Both the position numbers and the translations under genes were made by a program. This document shows positions 54,681 through 63,336 of a stretch of 64,000 bases of DNA, in pieces. The notes under the pieces were generated by a model, which was not told the origin of the DNA, searched no databases, and was given only the letters and a program-made list of their open reading frames with translations. Where the stretch lies: positions 62,001 through 126,000 of the forward strand of contig NZ_FOKL01000010.1 in the NCBI RefSeq assembly GCF_900112025.1, in the 5' to 3' direction. This stretch comes from Janthinobacterium sp. 344 (lineage in GTDB: Bacteria; Pseudomonadota; Gammaproteobacteria; Burkholderiales; Burkholderiaceae_D). Positions within the stretch are counted from its first letter, which is position 1. Each line of letters opens with the position of its first letter.

Positions 54681-56819
54681 TTACTTGGCGTTCAAGCCAC
54701 GGCGTTCCAGCAGCGGCTCCACGGTGGCGTCGCGGCCGCGGAAGTCGCGGAACAGCTGCAGCGCATCGACGCTGCCGCCGCGCGACAGCAGTTTATTGCG
54801 GAACCAGTCGCCATTCTTGCGCGTCAGGCCGCCGTTTTCCTTGAACCAGTTGACCGATTCCGCGTCCAGCTTTTCCGACCACAGGTAGGCGTAATACGCC
54901 GCCGAGTAGCCGCCCGAGAAGCTGTGCGAGAAGTACGTCGTGCGGTAGCGCGGCGGCACGGGGGCGTAATCGACACCCGCGTCTTTCAGCGAGGCCGCCT
55001 CAAAGGCCAGCACGTCGGTCGGGATCTGTGCCGGGGTCAGCTGGTGCCAGCGCTGGTCCAGCAGGGCCGCCGACAAGTATTCCGTCGTCATGAAACCCTG
55101 GTTGAATTTCTTCGCCGCCGTCACCTTGTCGAGCAATTCCTGCGGCATGGCCGCGCCGCTCTGATAGTGCTTGGCATAGTTTTGCAACACTTCCGGCCAG
55201 ACGGCCCACATTTCATTGACTTGCGATGGATACTCGACGAAGTCGCTCGGCACGCTGGTGCCGGCAAAGCGCGGGTATTTCACGTTCGAGAACATGCCGT
55301 GCAGCGCATGGCCGAATTCGTGGAACATGGTCGTCACTTCGTCGAACGTCAGCAAGGTCGGCTGGCCGGCCGGCGGCTTCGGAATGTTCAACTGGTTGGC
55401 CACCACCGGATGCGTGCCCAGCAGCGCCGATTGCGACACGTATTCATTCATCCACGCGCCGCCATGCTTGTTGCCGCGCGCATAGAAGTCGGCGATGAAC
55501 AGGGCCAGCGGCTTGCCGTTGGCATCCAGAACGTCGTAGACGCGCACGTCCGGGTTGTACACCGGCAAGTCCTTCCGTTCCTTGAAGCTGATGCCATACA
55601 GTTTATTGGCGGCAAAGAAGACGCCATTGTTCAGCACGCTGTTCAATTCCAAATACGGTTTCAGCTCGTTTTCATCAAAGTTGAAACGTTGCTTGCGCAG
55701 CTTGTCCGTGTAGATGGCCCAGTCGGCCGCCGCCACCTGGAAACCGCCTTGTTCCGCATCGACCACTTGCTGCAGGTCGGCCGCCTCGCGGCGCGCGTTG
55801 GCCACAGCCGGTTTCGCCAGTTCCGACAGCAGGGTATTGACGGCCGTCGTGGTCTTGGCCGTCTGGTCTTCCAGCGCATACGCGGCGTAGTTGGCGTAGC
55901 CGAGCAAAGTCGCCCGTTCGGCGCGCAATTTCGCCAGCTTCAGCACGATGGCGCGGTTGTCGAATTCGCCGCCCTGGCTGCCGCGGTTCAGCGACGCGTC
56001 CATCAGGCGCTGGCGCGTGGCGCGGTTGGTCAGCACGGCCAATGGCGGCTGGCCGCTGGTGTTCACCAGAGCGATGACGAACTTGCCCGTCAAGCCACGT
56101 TCCTTGGCGGCTGCGGCGGCCGTGTCGATATCGCTGTCCGTCATGCCGGCCAGCTCCGCGCGCGTGTCGACGATGATGCTCTTGGCATTCGTTTCCTTCA
56201 GCACGTTTTGCGCGAAGGCCGTTTCCAGGCCCGCCTGCTCGGCGTTGTAGGCTTTCAGCTTGTCCTTATCCGCGTCCGACAGCTTGGCGCCGGCGCGCAC
56301 GAAATCCGTGTGGTAGCGCTCGAGCAGGCGCAGGGATTCGGCGTCGAGGCCCAGCTTGTCGCGCTTGGCGTACAGGGTGTCGATGCGGGCGAACAGTTTC
56401 GGATTCAGGGCGATGGCGTCGCCATGCGCGGCCAGCTTGGGCGACACATCCACTTCCACCGCTTCGAGCACGCTGTTCGTGTTGGTCGACGTCATGTTGC
56501 CAAAGATGCTTTGCACGCGGTGCAGCAACTGCCCCGTGCGTTCCAGCGCGACGATGGTGTTCTCGAACGTGGCCGGCTGGCGGTTGTTGGCGATCGCATT
56601 GACTTCGGCCAGCTGGCGTTTCATGCCTTCGGCAAACGCCGGCGCATAGTGTTCATCCTTGATCAGGCCGAACTGCGGCATCTGGAACGGCAGCGGACTG
56701 GCTTTCAGCAAGGGATTCTGGGCGCTGACAGTCGCGGCAGGGGCGGCGGCCAGGGCGGAAGGAGCGGCGTGGGCCAGCATGATGCTGGCGGCGATGACGA
56801 GCAGTTGTGGACGGATCAT
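54681..56819 (-). CDS. M3 metallopeptidase, Dcp-like, exported (copy 1)
   Basis: A 712-residue zinc peptidase with a signal peptide ([19 protein letters not shown], ~25). The zinc motif is [13 protein letters not shown] (HExxH ~494-498) and the region after it, [25 protein letters not shown], is the peptidyl-dipeptidase Dcp/oligopeptidase A pattern. It would trim dipeptides from peptide C-termini in the periplasm. It is closely similar to the next gene upstream (57050-59221), so the two arose by duplication. Both end in the same RGLNAK tail. Confidence 0.94.
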   Translation of the reverse strand: MIRPQLLVIAASIMLAHAAPSALAAAPAATVSAQNPLLKASPLPFQMPQFGLIKDEHYAPAFAEGMKRQLAEVNAIANNRQPATFENTIVALERTGQLLHRVQSIFGNMTSTNTNSVLEAVEVDVSPKLAAHGDAIALNPKLFARIDTLYAKRDKLGLDAESLRLLERYHTDFVRAGAKLSDADKDKLKAYNAEQAGLETAFAQNVLKETNAKSIIVDTRAELAGMTDSDIDTAAAAAKERGLTGKFVIALVNTSGQPPLAVLTNRATRQRLMDASLNRGSQGGEFDNRAIVLKLAKLRAERATLLGYANYAAYALEDQTAKTTTAVNTLLSELAKPAVANARREAADLQQVVDAEQGGFQVAAADWAIYTDKLRKQRFNFDENELKPYLELNSVLNNGVFFAANKLYGISFKERKDLPVYNPDVRVYDVLDANGKPLALFIADFYARGNKHGGAWMNEYVSQSALLGTHPVVANQLNIPKPPAGQPTLLTFDEVTTMFHEFGHALHGMFSNVKYPRFAGTSVPSDFVEYPSQVNEMWAVWPEVLQNYAKHYQSGAAMPQELLDKVTAAKKFNQGFMTTEYLSAALLDQRWHQLTPAQIPTDVLAFEAASLKDAGVDYAPVPPRYRTTYFSHSFSGGYSAAYYAYLWSEKLDAESVNWFKENGGLTRKNGDWFRNKLLSRGGSVDALQLFRDFRGRDATVEPLLERRGLNAK

Positions 56820-56973
56820 GACATCTTTCTGGAAGCACGGGGAAGAACCGCGATCGCATCGCGGGCCAGTGGCAGATCATAGCAGCCTGTCACACAGGCG
56901 TCATCCAACGTGGGCGATATGCTGGCCCCAAGGCTCAACTGCGCGGTTTACCACGGTTTGCGCGGCGATTCGC

Positions 56974-57009
56974 CAAATAAAAATGGCCGCCCATTGCCGG
57001 GCGGCCATT
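56974..57009 (-). terminator. Terminator of M3 peptidase copy 2
   Basis: On the minus strand the 11-bp stem AATGGCCGCCC / GGGCGGCCATT is followed by TTTTATTT. It separates the two peptidase genes, so copy 1 needs its own promoter. Confidence 0.85.
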
Positions 57010-57049
57010 CTTGTTCCGCACCGGCCAGGCCGGTGACGGGGAGTGACGA

Positions 57050-59221
57050 TTACTTGGCGTTCAAGCCACGGCGCTCCAGCAGCGGCTCGATCTTCGCATC
57101 GCGGCCGCGGAAGTTGCGGTAGATGTCCAGCGCATCGGCGCTGCCGCCGCGCGACAGCAGTTTATTGCGGAACCAGTCGCCGTTTTTGCGCGTCAGGCCG
57201 CCGTTTTCCTTGAACCACTCGACGGTATCGGCATCGAGCTTTTCCGACCACAGGTAGGCGTAATAGCCGGCCGAGTAGCCGCCCGCGAACGCGTGCGAGA
57301 AGTAAGTGGTGCGGTAGCGCGGCGGCGCCGGCGCGAAATCGACGCCCGCGTCGGCCAGCGCCGCTTTTTCAAAGGCGATCACGTCGGTCGGGATCTGTGC
57401 CGGGGTCAGCTGGTGCCAGCGCTGGTCCAGCAAGGCCGAGGCCAGGTATTCCGTGGTCTTGTAGCCCTGGTTGAAATTGTCGGCGGCCGTTACCTTGGCC
57501 AGCAGTTCGGCGGGAATCGCCGCGCCCGTCTGGTAGTGCTTGGCGTAGTTTTGCAGCACTTCCGGCCACAGGGCCCACATTTCATTGACTTGCGACGGGT
57601 ATTCGACGAAGTCGCGCGGCACGCTGGTGCCGGCGAAGCGCGGGTATTTCACGTTCGAGAACATGCCGTGCAGCGCATGGCCGAATTCGTGGAACATGGT
57701 GTTGACTTCGTCAAACGTCATCAGGGTCGGCTGGCCCGCTTCCGGCTTGGGAATGTTCAGGTTATTCGCGATGACCGGCTTGCGGTTCAACAAGCCCGAC
57801 TGGCCCACGTAGGCGTTCGCCCAGGCGCCGCCGCGCTTGTTGCTGCGCGCGTAAGGATCGAGCGTGAAGATGGCCAGCTGCGTGCCGTCTTCATTGAAGA
57901 CGTCATACACCAGCATGTCCGCGTTATACACCGGCAAGTCGGTACGCTGCTTGAAGGTCAGGCCATACAATTTACCTGCGGCAAAGAACACGCCCTTGGT
58001 CAGCACGCTGTGCATTTCAAAGTACGGTTTGAGTTGCGTCTCGTCAAAGTTGTAGCGTTCGGCGCGCACTTTGTCGCTATAGAAAGCCCAGTCGGCGGCG
58101 CCCACCTTGAAGCCGCCTTTGCCCGCATCGATGATCTTCTGGATATCGTCCGCTTCCCGGCGCGCATTGACGACGGCCGGCTTGGCCAGCTCGCCCAGCA
58201 AGGCGTTCACGGCGGTGGTGTCGTGCGCCGTCTGGTCTTCCAGCGAATACGCCGCGTAGTTCGGGTAGCCCATCAGCGCTGCACGTTCGGCGCGCAGTTT
58301 CGCCAGTTCCAGCACTTCCTGGGTGTTGTCGAACTCGCCGCCACGGCTGCCGCGCGCTTGCGAGGCGGCCATGATGCGTTCGCGCAAGGCGCGGTTGGTC
58401 AGCAGCGCCAACGGCGCCTGGCCCGTCGTGTTGACGAGGGCGATCACGTATTTGCCGTCCAGGCCGCGCTTCTTGGCCAGACCGGCGGCCACTTCGATGG
58501 CGGCTGGCGACAGGCCGTCGAGCTCTTCGCGCGTGTCGACGACGACGGCCGAAGCGTTCAATTCCTTCAGTACATTTTGCGCGAACTTGGTCGACAGGGC
58601 AGCCAGCTGGCCGTTGTAGGCGCGCAGCTTTTCCTTATCGGCCGACGACAGCTTGGCGCCGGCGCGCACGAAATCGGTGTGGTAGCGTTCCAGCAAGCGC
58701 TTCGATTCCGCATCCAGGCCCAGCTTGTCACGCTTGGCGTACAGGGTGTCGATGCGCTTGAACAGCTTGTCGTTGAGCATGATCGCGTCGCTGTGGGCCG
58801 CCATCTTCGGCGCCAGCTCGCGTTCCAGGCCCTGGATCGTGTCATTCGTGTTCGAGCCGGACATCACGGAAAACACGGTGCGCACGCGGCCCAGCAGCTG
58901 GCCCGAGCGTTCCATGGCGACGATGGTGTTGTCGAAGGTGGCCGCTTTCGGATTGTTGGCGATCGCGTTGATCTCGGCCAGGTGGGCGGCCATGCCTGCC
59001 GTAAAGGCGGGCGCGTAGTCGGCGTCCTGCACCTTGTCGAACGGCGGATACTGGAAGGGCAGGCTGCTGGCCTGCGCAAACGGATTCGAGGCAGGCAGTG
59101 CGGCAGCCGCGGTAGCGGTAGCCTTGACGGTCGCGGCGGTGGTCGGCGCGGTGGCGGCGGCAAAAGCGGCTGGCGCCAGCATCAGGCTGGCGGCGATGAC
59201 GAGCAGGGTTGGACGGGTCAT
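57050..59221 (-). CDS. M3 metallopeptidase, Dcp-like, exported (copy 2)
   Basis: A 723-residue paralog of the neighbouring enzyme: signal peptide LLVIAASLMLAPAAFA, an Ala/Thr-rich spacer (~20-40), then the same catalytic domain with [13 protein letters not shown] and [19 protein letters not shown]. The start at 59221 has AAAGAAG before it. The sequence between the catalytic motif and the end is nearly the same in both copies, while the propeptide-like N-terminal spacer differs most. Function is peptide trimming outside the cytoplasm; why two copies are kept is unknown. Confidence 0.94.
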   Translation of the reverse strand: MTRPTLLVIAASLMLAPAAFAAATAPTTAATVKATATAAAALPASNPFAQASSLPFQYPPFDKVQDADYAPAFTAGMAAHLAEINAIANNPKAATFDNTIVAMERSGQLLGRVRTVFSVMSGSNTNDTIQGLERELAPKMAAHSDAIMLNDKLFKRIDTLYAKRDKLGLDAESKRLLERYHTDFVRAGAKLSSADKEKLRAYNGQLAALSTKFAQNVLKELNASAVVVDTREELDGLSPAAIEVAAGLAKKRGLDGKYVIALVNTTGQAPLALLTNRALRERIMAASQARGSRGGEFDNTQEVLELAKLRAERAALMGYPNYAAYSLEDQTAHDTTAVNALLGELAKPAVVNARREADDIQKIIDAGKGGFKVGAADWAFYSDKVRAERYNFDETQLKPYFEMHSVLTKGVFFAAGKLYGLTFKQRTDLPVYNADMLVYDVFNEDGTQLAIFTLDPYARSNKRGGAWANAYVGQSGLLNRKPVIANNLNIPKPEAGQPTLMTFDEVNTMFHEFGHALHGMFSNVKYPRFAGTSVPRDFVEYPSQVNEMWALWPEVLQNYAKHYQTGAAIPAELLAKVTAADNFNQGYKTTEYLASALLDQRWHQLTPAQIPTDVIAFEKAALADAGVDFAPAPPRYRTTYFSHAFAGGYSAGYYAYLWSEKLDADTVEWFKENGGLTRKNGDWFRNKLLSRGGSADALDIYRNFRGRDAKIEPLLERRGLNAK

Positions 59222-59341
59222 GTCTTCTTTCAAGAAACGCAAGAGTGCCGCGATGGTGTCGCGGGCCAGCCTGAAATAATAACAGCCAGAAACACTTGCG
59301 TCACCCGCAACTACCGATGGTAGCGATACGCCCGTACAGCT

Positions 59342-59560
59342 TTAGTAATGCGGCGGACGTTCGTTGACCAGCCCGCCATTCGCCTGCTGCGCCCCATCGC
59401 GCACGTGCTCGCCCAGCTTGTGCAGCATCGCTTCCAATTGATCGATGCGCTTGCCCTGCTGGTACACCATCTGGTTCAGCGACTCGACCAGGTCTTCCTG
59501 CTGCGCCAGCTTGATCTCGATATCGACGAAACGTATTTCCATCTGTTCTGCATTGTCCAT
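59342..59560 (-). CDS. slyX: SlyX family protein
   Basis: A 72-residue coiled-coil protein (MEIRFVDIEIKLAQQEDLVESLNQMVYQQGKRIDQLEAMLHKL) with the proline- and tyrosine-ending tail NERPPHY, the standard SlyX ending. Function in the family is unknown. I start at ATG 59560, for which AGGA lies 9 bases upstream; ATG 59569 is the alternative. Confidence 0.9.
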   Translation of the reverse strand: MDNAEQMEIRFVDIEIKLAQQEDLVESLNQMVYQQGKRIDQLEAMLHKLGEHVRDGAQQANGGLVNERPPHY

Positions 59561-59688
59561 GGTGCTCATTCCTGACTCAAAGCGGCATTCTACCGCCGCA
59601 GCGGCGTGCGCCAGCACAAACACAGCGCATTCTTCCCGGCGCGGCGTCGATTCCTGCCTATTCTCTGCGTATGGCTGCATCAAACCGC

Positions 59689-59716
59689 TTGACGAATGAG
59701 AACAAACGATTACAAT
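59689..59716 (+). promoter_or_regulatory. Sigma-70 promoter of the toxin-antitoxin pair
   Basis: TTGACG and TACAAT are spaced by 16 bp. Transcription would begin near 59723, just after the ATG at 59719, so that ATG would not be on the message. Confidence 0.7.
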
Positions 59717-59750
59717 AAATGAACCAACACCAACACCAACCGAGCCACCG

Positions 59751-60107
59751 CTGATCGACACGCGCAAGACGGCCGAATACCGGCGCTGGGAAGATTCCCT
59801 GCACGATGTGGCGGCGGCCGCCATCGATGCGCGCATCAAGCATTTGCAGCACGGTAAGAAGGGGGACTGGCGGCCAGTGGGCGAAGGCGTGTGCGAGCTG
59901 CGCTTTTTACAGACCGGGCCCGGCTGGCGCGTGTATTTTCACGAAACGAACCGGGGCACCCTGATCTTGCTGCTGCTGGGTGGCAATAAATCCAGCCAGC
60001 AGCGCGACATCAAACAGGCGCAAGCGATCCTCAAAGCGCTGAAAGCCCGGCAGGCGGCCATGCGCAAAGCGGCGGCAAGCCCATCGACAGGAGCACGAAC
60101 GAAATGA
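59751..60107 (+). CDS. RelE/HigB-type toxin, probably CTG-initiated
   Basis: The protein reads (from CTG 59751) LIDTRKTAEYRRWEDSLHDV..., 118 residues, matching the addiction-module killer family of RelE/HigB type: RKTAEYxxW at the start, IDARIKHLQHGKKGDWRPVGEGVCELR, then GWRVYFHETN and LLLGGNKSSQQRDIKQAQAI. Such toxins cut mRNA on the ribosome. The open frame (59700-60107) has no ATG, GTG or TTG before GTG 59808, which would delete the conserved N-terminus, so CTG is the best guess. The stop overlaps the antitoxin start (ATGA). Confidence 0.75.
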   Translation: MIDTRKTAEYRRWEDSLHDVAAAAIDARIKHLQHGKKGDWRPVGEGVCELRFLQTGPGWRVYFHETNRGTLILLLLGGNKSSQQRDIKQAQAILKALKARQAAMRKAAASPSTGARTK

Positions 60108-60460
60108 ACCAGGACAGTGACCACGATACCTTCGACCTCGACGACCTGGAAGCATTAGGCCTGAGCAAATTTGATCCGACGCAACACCTGACCAGCAAGG
60201 CCGCCGTGGCCGCCTACATGAGCGAAATCGTCGCCACCGGCAACGCCGAACTGTTCCAGTCGGCCATGAACGACGTGGTGCGCGCCTACGGCATGGGCAA
60301 GGTGGCGGCCCGGGCCGACATCACGCGCGAAGGCGCATACAAGGCCTTGCGCACAGGCAGCAAGCCGCGCTTTGAAACCATTTTAAAGATGCTCGATGCG
60401 CTGGGCATGCAGCTGGCCATCGTGCCCAAAACCACGCCCGACAGCGCCGTGGAAGCGTGA
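60104..60460 (+). CDS. HigA-like antitoxin (XRE-type HTH)
   Basis: A 118-residue antidote protein. The middle has LTSKAAVAAYMSEIVATGNAELFQSAMNDVVRAYGMGKVA and the HTH reads ARADITREGAYKALRTGSKPRFETILKMLDALGMQL, as in the putative addiction-module antidote family. It would bind and block the toxin and repress the shared promoter. It overlaps the toxin gene by 4 bases, toxin first, as in higBA. The acidic N-terminal extension (MNQDSDHDTFDLDDLEAL) is longer than usual. Confidence 0.85.
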   Translation: MNQDSDHDTFDLDDLEALGLSKFDPTQHLTSKAAVAAYMSEIVATGNAELFQSAMNDVVRAYGMGKVAARADITREGAYKALRTGSKPRFETILKMLDALGMQLAIVPKTTPDSAVEA

Positions 60461-60467
60461 ACGCCGC

Positions 60468-62528
60468 TTAAGCCTTCGGCGCGGCCAGCAAGGCCTTCAT
60501 GCGCGCCAGACGTTCTTTCGGCGAAATCACTTCCGCCTCCGTCGGCACGGCGTCGCCCACGTCGAGCTGCATTTCCTTGATGAAGCGCGACGGGTCGCAA
60601 TGCACTTGCTCGCCGGCCCGCTTGCGCTTCTTGCACCAGGTAACGTGCAAGGTGCGCTGGGCCCGCGTAATGCCCACATACATCAGGCGTCGCTCTTCCT
60701 GGATGCGCGCGGCGATGGTCTCGGCCGGCGCGTCCGCGTCGCCCTTGTGCGGCAAAATCCCCTCTTCCACGCCCACCAGGAACACGTGCGGAAATTCCAG
60801 CCCTTTCGACGCGTGCAGGGTCGACATGCGCACGGCGTCCTGCTCCTCGTCCTTGCCTTCCAGCATCGTCATCAGGGCCACCATCTGCGTCAATTCCAGC
60901 ACGTTCTTTTCTTCGCCGTCGCGGTCCTTGCCGCCGCGGCCCCGTTCCTTGAGCCAGTTGACGAATTCCAGCACGTTCTGCCACTTGCTTTGCGCTTGCC
61001 GTTCCTCGAAGGCATCGTACAGATACGATTCATAGTGGATTTCCTTCATCATGTCATCCAGCACTTCGGCCGCGTTGTCGCCGCTGCCGGCCGCGCCGGG
61101 GCGGCTGGCGCGCGATTCCAGGTCATTGATGAAGTTGCAGAAGTCGCGCAGCGGACCCAGCTGGCGGTCCGTCAGCTTGGCCTCGATGCCGCCTTTGAAA
61201 ACGGCCTGGAACAGCGAGCACTGCCACTGCCCCGAGAACGCGCCCAGCACCTCCAGGGTCGACTGGCCCACGCCACGGCGCGGCGTCGTCACGGCGCGAA
61301 TGAAGGCCGGGTCGTCGTCCTCGTTGGCCAGCAGGCGCAGATAGCTGATGATGTCCTTGATCTCGGCCTTGTCAAAAAAACTCTGGCCGCCCGAGATCGT
61401 GTACGGAATGCGCTCCTTGCGCAGGCACTGCTCGATGATGCGCGCCTGGTGGTTGCCCCGGTACAAAATCGCGTAGTCGGAAAATTTATTCTTGCGCTCG
61501 AAATGGTCGGCCGAGATCATGATGGCGACCTGCTCCGCCTCCTGCTCGTCCGTCTGCATGCCCAGCACCTTGATCGGCTCGCCCAGGCCATGCTCGGACC
61601 ACAGCGACTTTTCAAACAGCTTCGGGTTGTTGCCGATGACGGCATTGGCCGCGTTCAGCACGCGCATGGTGGAGCGGTAATTCTGCTCCAGTTTGATGAC
61701 GCGCAAATCGGGGAAATCCGTCTCCAGCGTTTTCAGATTTTCCACCGTGGCGCCGCGCCACGCATAGATCGCCTGGTCGTCGTCGCCCACGGCCGTAAAC
61801 ATCGGCTTCTTGCCGATGCCCGTCACCATCAGTTTCACCAGTTCGTACTGGCAGGTATTCGTATCCTGGTACTCGTCGACGAGCAGGTAGCGCAGGCGGC
61901 GCTGCCACTTGTCGCGCACGGGGCCGTTATTGCGGAACAGTTCCACCGGCAAACGGATCAGATCGTCGAAATCGACGGCCTGGTAGGCGGACAAGGTGGC
62001 GACATAGCTGCGGTAGATGCGCGCCGCGTTCGCTTCGTCCTCATCCTTGGCCTGCGCCAGCGCCATGTCCGGATCGATCAGGCCATTCTTCCACAGCGAC
62101 ATGGCGTTCTGGATGCCGCGGATCACCTGTTTATCGGTGGTAATGGCCAGGTCTTGCACCAGCGAAAAACAGTCGTCGCTGTCCATGATGGAAAAACGGT
62201 CCTTCAGCCCAACGCCATTGGCTTCCTGGCGCAGGATTTTCACGCCCAGCGAGTGGAAGGTCGACACCGTCAGCTGCTTGGCCTGGCGCGGCTGTTTCAA
62301 CAGCTTGGCAATGCGCTCCTGCATCTCCAGCGCCGCCTTGTTGGTGAAGGTCAGGGCGGCGATGGTGCGCGGGTCGTAGCCCCGGTCTTCGATCAGGTGG
62401 GCGATCTTTTGCGTGATCACGCGCGTCTTGCCCGAGCCGGCGCCCGCCAGCACCAGGCAGGGGCCGTCGAGGTAGGTAACCGCTTCGCTTTGGGGAACGT
62501 TGAGACCGAATTGTGGCGCTTTGGACAT
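60468..62528 (-). CDS. rep: ATP-dependent DNA helicase Rep
   Basis: A 686-residue superfamily 1A helicase (3'-5') that helps replication past roadblocks. Motifs: Walker A LAGAGSGKTRVITQK (~27), TFTNKAA, TFHSLGVKIL, the DExx box LLVDEYQDTN, GDDDQAIYAWRGA, KLEQNYRST and the C-terminal TLHASKGLEF and VGITRAQRTL. The 2B region resembles Rep more than UvrD. I start at 62528, where the conserved region begins. It converges on the antitoxin gene with 7 bp between stops. Confidence 0.95.
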   Translation of the reverse strand: MSKAPQFGLNVPQSEAVTYLDGPCLVLAGAGSGKTRVITQKIAHLIEDRGYDPRTIAALTFTNKAALEMQERIAKLLKQPRQAKQLTVSTFHSLGVKILRQEANGVGLKDRFSIMDSDDCFSLVQDLAITTDKQVIRGIQNAMSLWKNGLIDPDMALAQAKDEDEANAARIYRSYVATLSAYQAVDFDDLIRLPVELFRNNGPVRDKWQRRLRYLLVDEYQDTNTCQYELVKLMVTGIGKKPMFTAVGDDDQAIYAWRGATVENLKTLETDFPDLRVIKLEQNYRSTMRVLNAANAVIGNNPKLFEKSLWSEHGLGEPIKVLGMQTDEQEAEQVAIMISADHFERKNKFSDYAILYRGNHQARIIEQCLRKERIPYTISGGQSFFDKAEIKDIISYLRLLANEDDDPAFIRAVTTPRRGVGQSTLEVLGAFSGQWQCSLFQAVFKGGIEAKLTDRQLGPLRDFCNFINDLESRASRPGAAGSGDNAAEVLDDMMKEIHYESYLYDAFEERQAQSKWQNVLEFVNWLKERGRGGKDRDGEEKNVLELTQMVALMTMLEGKDEEQDAVRMSTLHASKGLEFPHVFLVGVEEGILPHKGDADAPAETIAARIQEERRLMYVGITRAQRTLHVTWCKKRKRAGEQVHCDPSRFIKEMQLDVGDAVPTEAEVISPKERLARMKALLAAPKA

Positions 62529-62737
62529 CAGGGTATTTCCGGAGGGAACAGCAGCCCATTGTAACAGCGTCGCGTGCGCATTTTGCGCGCGGGCGCATGC
62601 CTGAAAAACAGGCAACGGCATTGATATATCGCCATATGCCGCCATCTTGAGCGCTGCAATGCGTGCGGCCAGGCCACGCCTGGAGTACCATTCCGCCTAT
62701 CTCGCCCGTGCGCACTCTCTTACCGAATGGCAGTCCT

Positions 62738-63223
62738 ATGAAATTTGAACACCTGATTGAAATTAACGATCCGCTCAACCCGCTGATCGATACCCTGACC
62801 CTGGAGCAAGTGTGGCGCGGCCTGGTCTTGCGCGCCGAATCGCCGAAACTGTTCGTGCCGCACCTGGACGAGTGCCGGATCAGCGAACACAGCGACACCG
62901 GCTTCGCCCGCAGCCTGCGCTATGGCGAGCTGGTCATCAATGACAAGGTGGTGCTGGTGCCGCAATTGCAAGTGCGTTACGAAGTGCCGGCGCAGCAAGA
63001 CATCAGCGCCTCGTCGCTGGTGATGACCATCGAGATGCCCGACGAAGCCAGCCTGTGGGTGCGCTTCCAGTACGACGACGGCCATGACGCGGCCACCGAC
63101 GAGGCCAACGCCCTGTACGACGACTTCCGCCGCTCCGCCTACAAGGAGTCCGACATCGACACCGTGCGCATCATGCGCGAGCTGGCCCTCGAAGGACGGC
63201 TGGACGCGGGCTTGCTGAATTAA
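62738..63223 (+). CDS. SRPBCC-family protein (DUF1857-like)
   Basis: A 161-residue cytoplasmic protein: MKFEHLIEINDPLNPLIDTLTLEQVWRGLVLRAE, then IINDKVVLVPQL-type strands, MPDEASLWVRFQYDD and a C-terminal helix (RRSAYKESDIDTVRIMREL). This is the SRPBCC (START-like) fold with the DUF1857 pattern, which binds small hydrophobic molecules. The ligand is unknown. No strong Shine-Dalgarno is visible. Confidence 0.8.
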   Translation: MKFEHLIEINDPLNPLIDTLTLEQVWRGLVLRAESPKLFVPHLDECRISEHSDTGFARSLRYGELVINDKVVLVPQLQVRYEVPAQQDISASSLVMTIEMPDEASLWVRFQYDDGHDAATDEANALYDDFRRSAYKESDIDTVRIMRELALEGRLDAGLLN

Positions 63224-63336
63224 GCGATGCATGCAGAGCGTGCCTGGCAGACGTTCAGGGCCAGGCGCCTTGCCGAAGGCAGTACGCAAGTACGACGAGG
63301 CAATGCAACAACGCCATGGGCGTCTTTCCAGCCGCG

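Noticed and set aside
59700..59754. Leader ORF at 59719 as a real peptide gene
   Set aside because: Its ATG would lie upstream of the transcription start predicted from TTGACG/TACAAT, and it has no Shine-Dalgarno. Kept only as an alternative in the toxin finding.
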